Assembly (NCBI GenBank): GCA_020049615.1
Contig: JAIFKN010000054.1
Span: 3,166 to 9,949 of the forward strand
Direction of reading: 5' to 3'
Length of the DNA stretch: 6,784 nt
DNA from: a bacterium
Lineage (GTDB): Bacteria; Planctomycetota; UBA11346
The notes beneath the pieces were generated by a model. The model saw only the letters and a list, made by a program, of their open reading frames with translations, was not told where the DNA came from and did not search any database. Shown here piece after piece: positions 5,100 through 6,784 of this stretch (its first letter is position 1; each line of letters opens with the position of its first letter). The translations under genes were made by a program, and so were the position numbers.

Positions 5100-6784
5100 C
5101 TAGTGCTTCACTTTGGTGATTTTCTTCGCCGTGACGCCGAGTGCGGTCGAGATCAGGGCTTCCTGCTCGAGCGCGAACAGCATCGGGCTGCCCGGGGCCG
5201 GGCTGGCGGCGGCCTCGCGGCCGGCGTACAGCGGCTTGCGGCCGGCGATGCGCTCGAGGTGCGGGGCGAGGAACGACCACGCGCCCATGTTCTGCGGCTC
5301 GTCCTGGCAGAACACCAGTTCAGCCTTGGCGTAGGGTGCCAGGGTCTCGGCGAGCAGCGTCTCGTGCAGCGGGTAGAGCTGCTCGACGCGGACCAGGGCG
5401 ACGTCGTCGCGGCCCTCTTCGGCGCGGCGCTCGGCCAGCTCGTGGTGGACCTTGCCGACGCTGACCACGACGCGTTTGGCCTTGGCGCCCGGCACCGACG
5501 GATCGCCGAGCACCTCGTGGAAGCGGCCCTTGACGAACTCGTCGAAGTCGCTGCTGGCGGCCTTGCTGCGCAGGTGGCCCTTGGGCGTCATCAGGATCAG
5601 CGGCTTCCTGACCTTGCGGTGCATCTGGCGACGCAGGATGTGGAAGTGCTGGGCCGAGGTGGTGCAGTTGGCGACCTGCATGTTGCCGTCGCCGCACAGC
5701 TGGAGGAAGCGCTCGAGCCGGGCCGAGCTGTGCTCGGGGCCCTGGCCCTCCTGGCCGTGCGGCAGCATCATGACCAGGCCCGACAGCCGGCCCCACTTCG
5801 ATTCGGCCGAGGAGAGGAACTGGTCGATGATGACCTGGGCGCCGTTGGCGAAGTCGCCGAACTGGGCCTCCCAGACGATCAGCATGTTCGGCTCGGCCAG
5901 CGAGTAGCCGTAGTCGAAGCCGAGCACCGCCGCCTCGGACAGCGGCGAGTCGTAGACGCACAGCTTGGCCTGGGTGCTCGCCATGTCCGACAGCGGGCAG
6001 TAGCGGGCGCGGGTGTTGACGTCGTACCAATAGAGGTGGCGCTGGCTGAAGGTGCCGCGGCGGCAGTCCTGGCCCGAGAGGCGGGCGGGGATGCCCTCGA
6101 GCAGCAGCGAGCCGAACGCCAGCACCTCGCCGGTCGCCCAGTCGATGCGCCCGCGGGTGGCGATCAGCTTGGCGCGGTCCTCGGTCAGGCGCCTGATCTT
6201 CGGATGGATGGCGAAGTCGGCCGGCCAGGTCGCCAGGGCCTTGCCCATCTGGTCGAGTGCCGCCGTGGTCACACCGGTCTCGACCGGATCGTGGCTGTAC
6301 TCGTTGGTCTTGCCGGCCCAGGCGCCGGTCTTCTGGCCGCGGCGCAGGCGGGCCGGCTTGGCCTTGATGGTGTTGAGCGCGTCCGATAGCTGGTTCTGCA
6401 TGATCGTCGCGATCGCGTCGACCTCCTCCTGGGTGATCTCCTTGCGCTCGAGCAGGCGCTTGGCGTAGGCGCTGCGTACGCGCTCCTGCTCGGCGATCTT
6501 GGCGTACATCGTCGGCTGGGTGAAGTTGGGCTCGTCGCTCTCGTTGTGGCCCCAGCGGCGGTAGCAGACCACGTCGATGAAGACGTCGCGCTTGAACTTC
6601 TGGCGGTATTCCAGGGCTAGGCGCGCGACGTGCACCACCGCCTCGGGATCGTCGCCGTTGACGTGGAAGATCGGCGCTTCGACCATCTTGGCCAGGTCGG
6701 TGCAGTACGGCGTGCTGCGCGAATCCTGCGGCAGGGTGGTGAAGCCGATCTGGTTGTTGATGACGATGTGGACGGTGCCGCCGA
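5100..6784 (-). CDS. sucA: 2-oxoglutarate dehydrogenase E1 (5' end outside window)
   Basis: Thiamine-diphosphate-dependent E1 that decarboxylates 2-oxoglutarate and succinylates the E2 lipoyl arm. About 560 C-terminal residues are visible; full family members have about 900-950, so the N-terminus and first part of the cofactor-binding domain lie beyond the right edge. The frame is open to the window end: the ATG at 6686 is internal, since upstream codons read GGTVHIVINNQIGFTT, containing the NN half of the ThDP/Mg motif. Further family signatures are PIFHVNGDDPEAV, GQDCRRGTFSQRH, VWEAQFGDFANGAQVIIDQFL, LPHGQEGQGPEHSSARLERFLQL, RKPLILMTPKGHLRS and QDEPQNMGAW. These separate it from pyruvate-type E1 and from branched-chain E1. 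It ends in TAG at 5102-5100, 9 nt before sucB, in the classical sucA-sucB order. No frameshift is seen in the visible part. Confidence 0.97.
   Translation of the reverse strand, partial: GGTVHIVINNQIGFTTLPQDSRSTPYCTDLAKMVEAPIFHVNGDDPEAVVHVARLALEYRQKFKRDVFIDVVCYRRWGHNESDEPNFTQPTMYAKIAEQERVRSAYAKRLLERKEITQEEVDAIATIMQNQLSDALNTIKAKPARLRRGQKTGAWAGKTNEYSHDPVETGVTTAALDQMGKALATWPADFAIHPKIRRLTEDRAKLIATRGRIDWATGEVLAFGSLLLEGIPARLSGQDCRRGTFSQRHLYWYDVNTRARYCPLSDMASTQAKLCVYDSPLSEAAVLGFDYGYSLAEPNMLIVWEAQFGDFANGAQVIIDQFLSSAESKWGRLSGLVMMLPHGQEGQGPEHSSARLERFLQLCGDGNMQVANCTTSAQHFHILRRQMHRKVRKPLILMTPKGHLRSKAASSDFDEFVKGRFHEVLGDPSVPGAKAKRVVVSVGKVHHELAERRAEEGRDDVALVRVEQLYPLHETLLAETLAPYAKAELVFCQDEPQNMGAWSFLAPHLERIAGRKPLYAGREAAASPAPGSPMLFALEQEALISTALGVTAKKITKVKH

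Noticed and set aside
3879..6389. 836-codon plus-strand open frame across sucB and sucA
   Set aside because: It is antisense to two certain genes. Its product is low-complexity (Ala, Arg, Gly, Leu, Asp, His rich) and matches no family I recognise. Long antisense frames are expected from the third-position GC bias of this DNA.
6684..6686. ATG at 6686 as the true start of sucA
   Set aside because: The frame stays open to the window edge and the upstream codons encode conserved E1 sequence (GGTVHIVINNQIGFTT), so the ATG is internal and the gene is truncated by the window.

Overview
The window is high-GC bacterial chromosome in which every supported gene lies on the minus strand, so it is transcribed from the right end to the left. 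There is no 16S rRNA or other lineage marker. The gene content (a complete 2-oxoglutarate dehydrogenase complex and an MglA/MglB-type polarity module) suggests an aerobic or respiring Gram-negative bacterium. I cannot fix the phylum; planctomycete/verrucomicrobial or myxobacterial-type lineages are plausible guesses.

Right part (6784 to 2024): an operon for the 2-oxoglutarate dehydrogenase complex of the TCA cycle. It holds sucA (E1, 5' end outside the window), sucB (E2, one lipoyl domain) and lpdA (E3). sucA and sucB are 9 nt apart. Between sucB and lpdA sits a compact 475-bp cassette (3430-3904): a GxxExxY-family gene bracketed by 40-bp inverted repeats that match at 38 of 40 positions, with a 3-bp direct repeat (TCC) directly outside. 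Removing the cassette and one TCC copy leaves sucB and lpdA 12 nt apart, which looks like the ancestral operon junction. I regard this as the most interesting feature of the window. A second oddity is a run of nine 7-nt repeats (CAGCNNC) inside sucB that encodes an inter-domain linker.

Middle (2023 to 1776): a 248-nt gap with several short GC-rich palindromes and no gene or convincing promoter that I can see.

Left part (1775 to 1): a second, tightly packed set of three genes: a TPR protein with a C-terminal roadblock-like domain, a single-domain roadblock/LC7 (MglB-like) protein, and an MglA-type Ras-like GTPase that runs off the left edge. By analogy with mglBA of Myxococcus and Thermus, the roadblock proteins probably regulate the GTPase, which would control cell polarity, motility or localisation of surface machinery. 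The TPR-roadblock fusion would be an extra partner. Nothing in the sequence links this module functionally to the dehydrogenase operon beyond adjacency.
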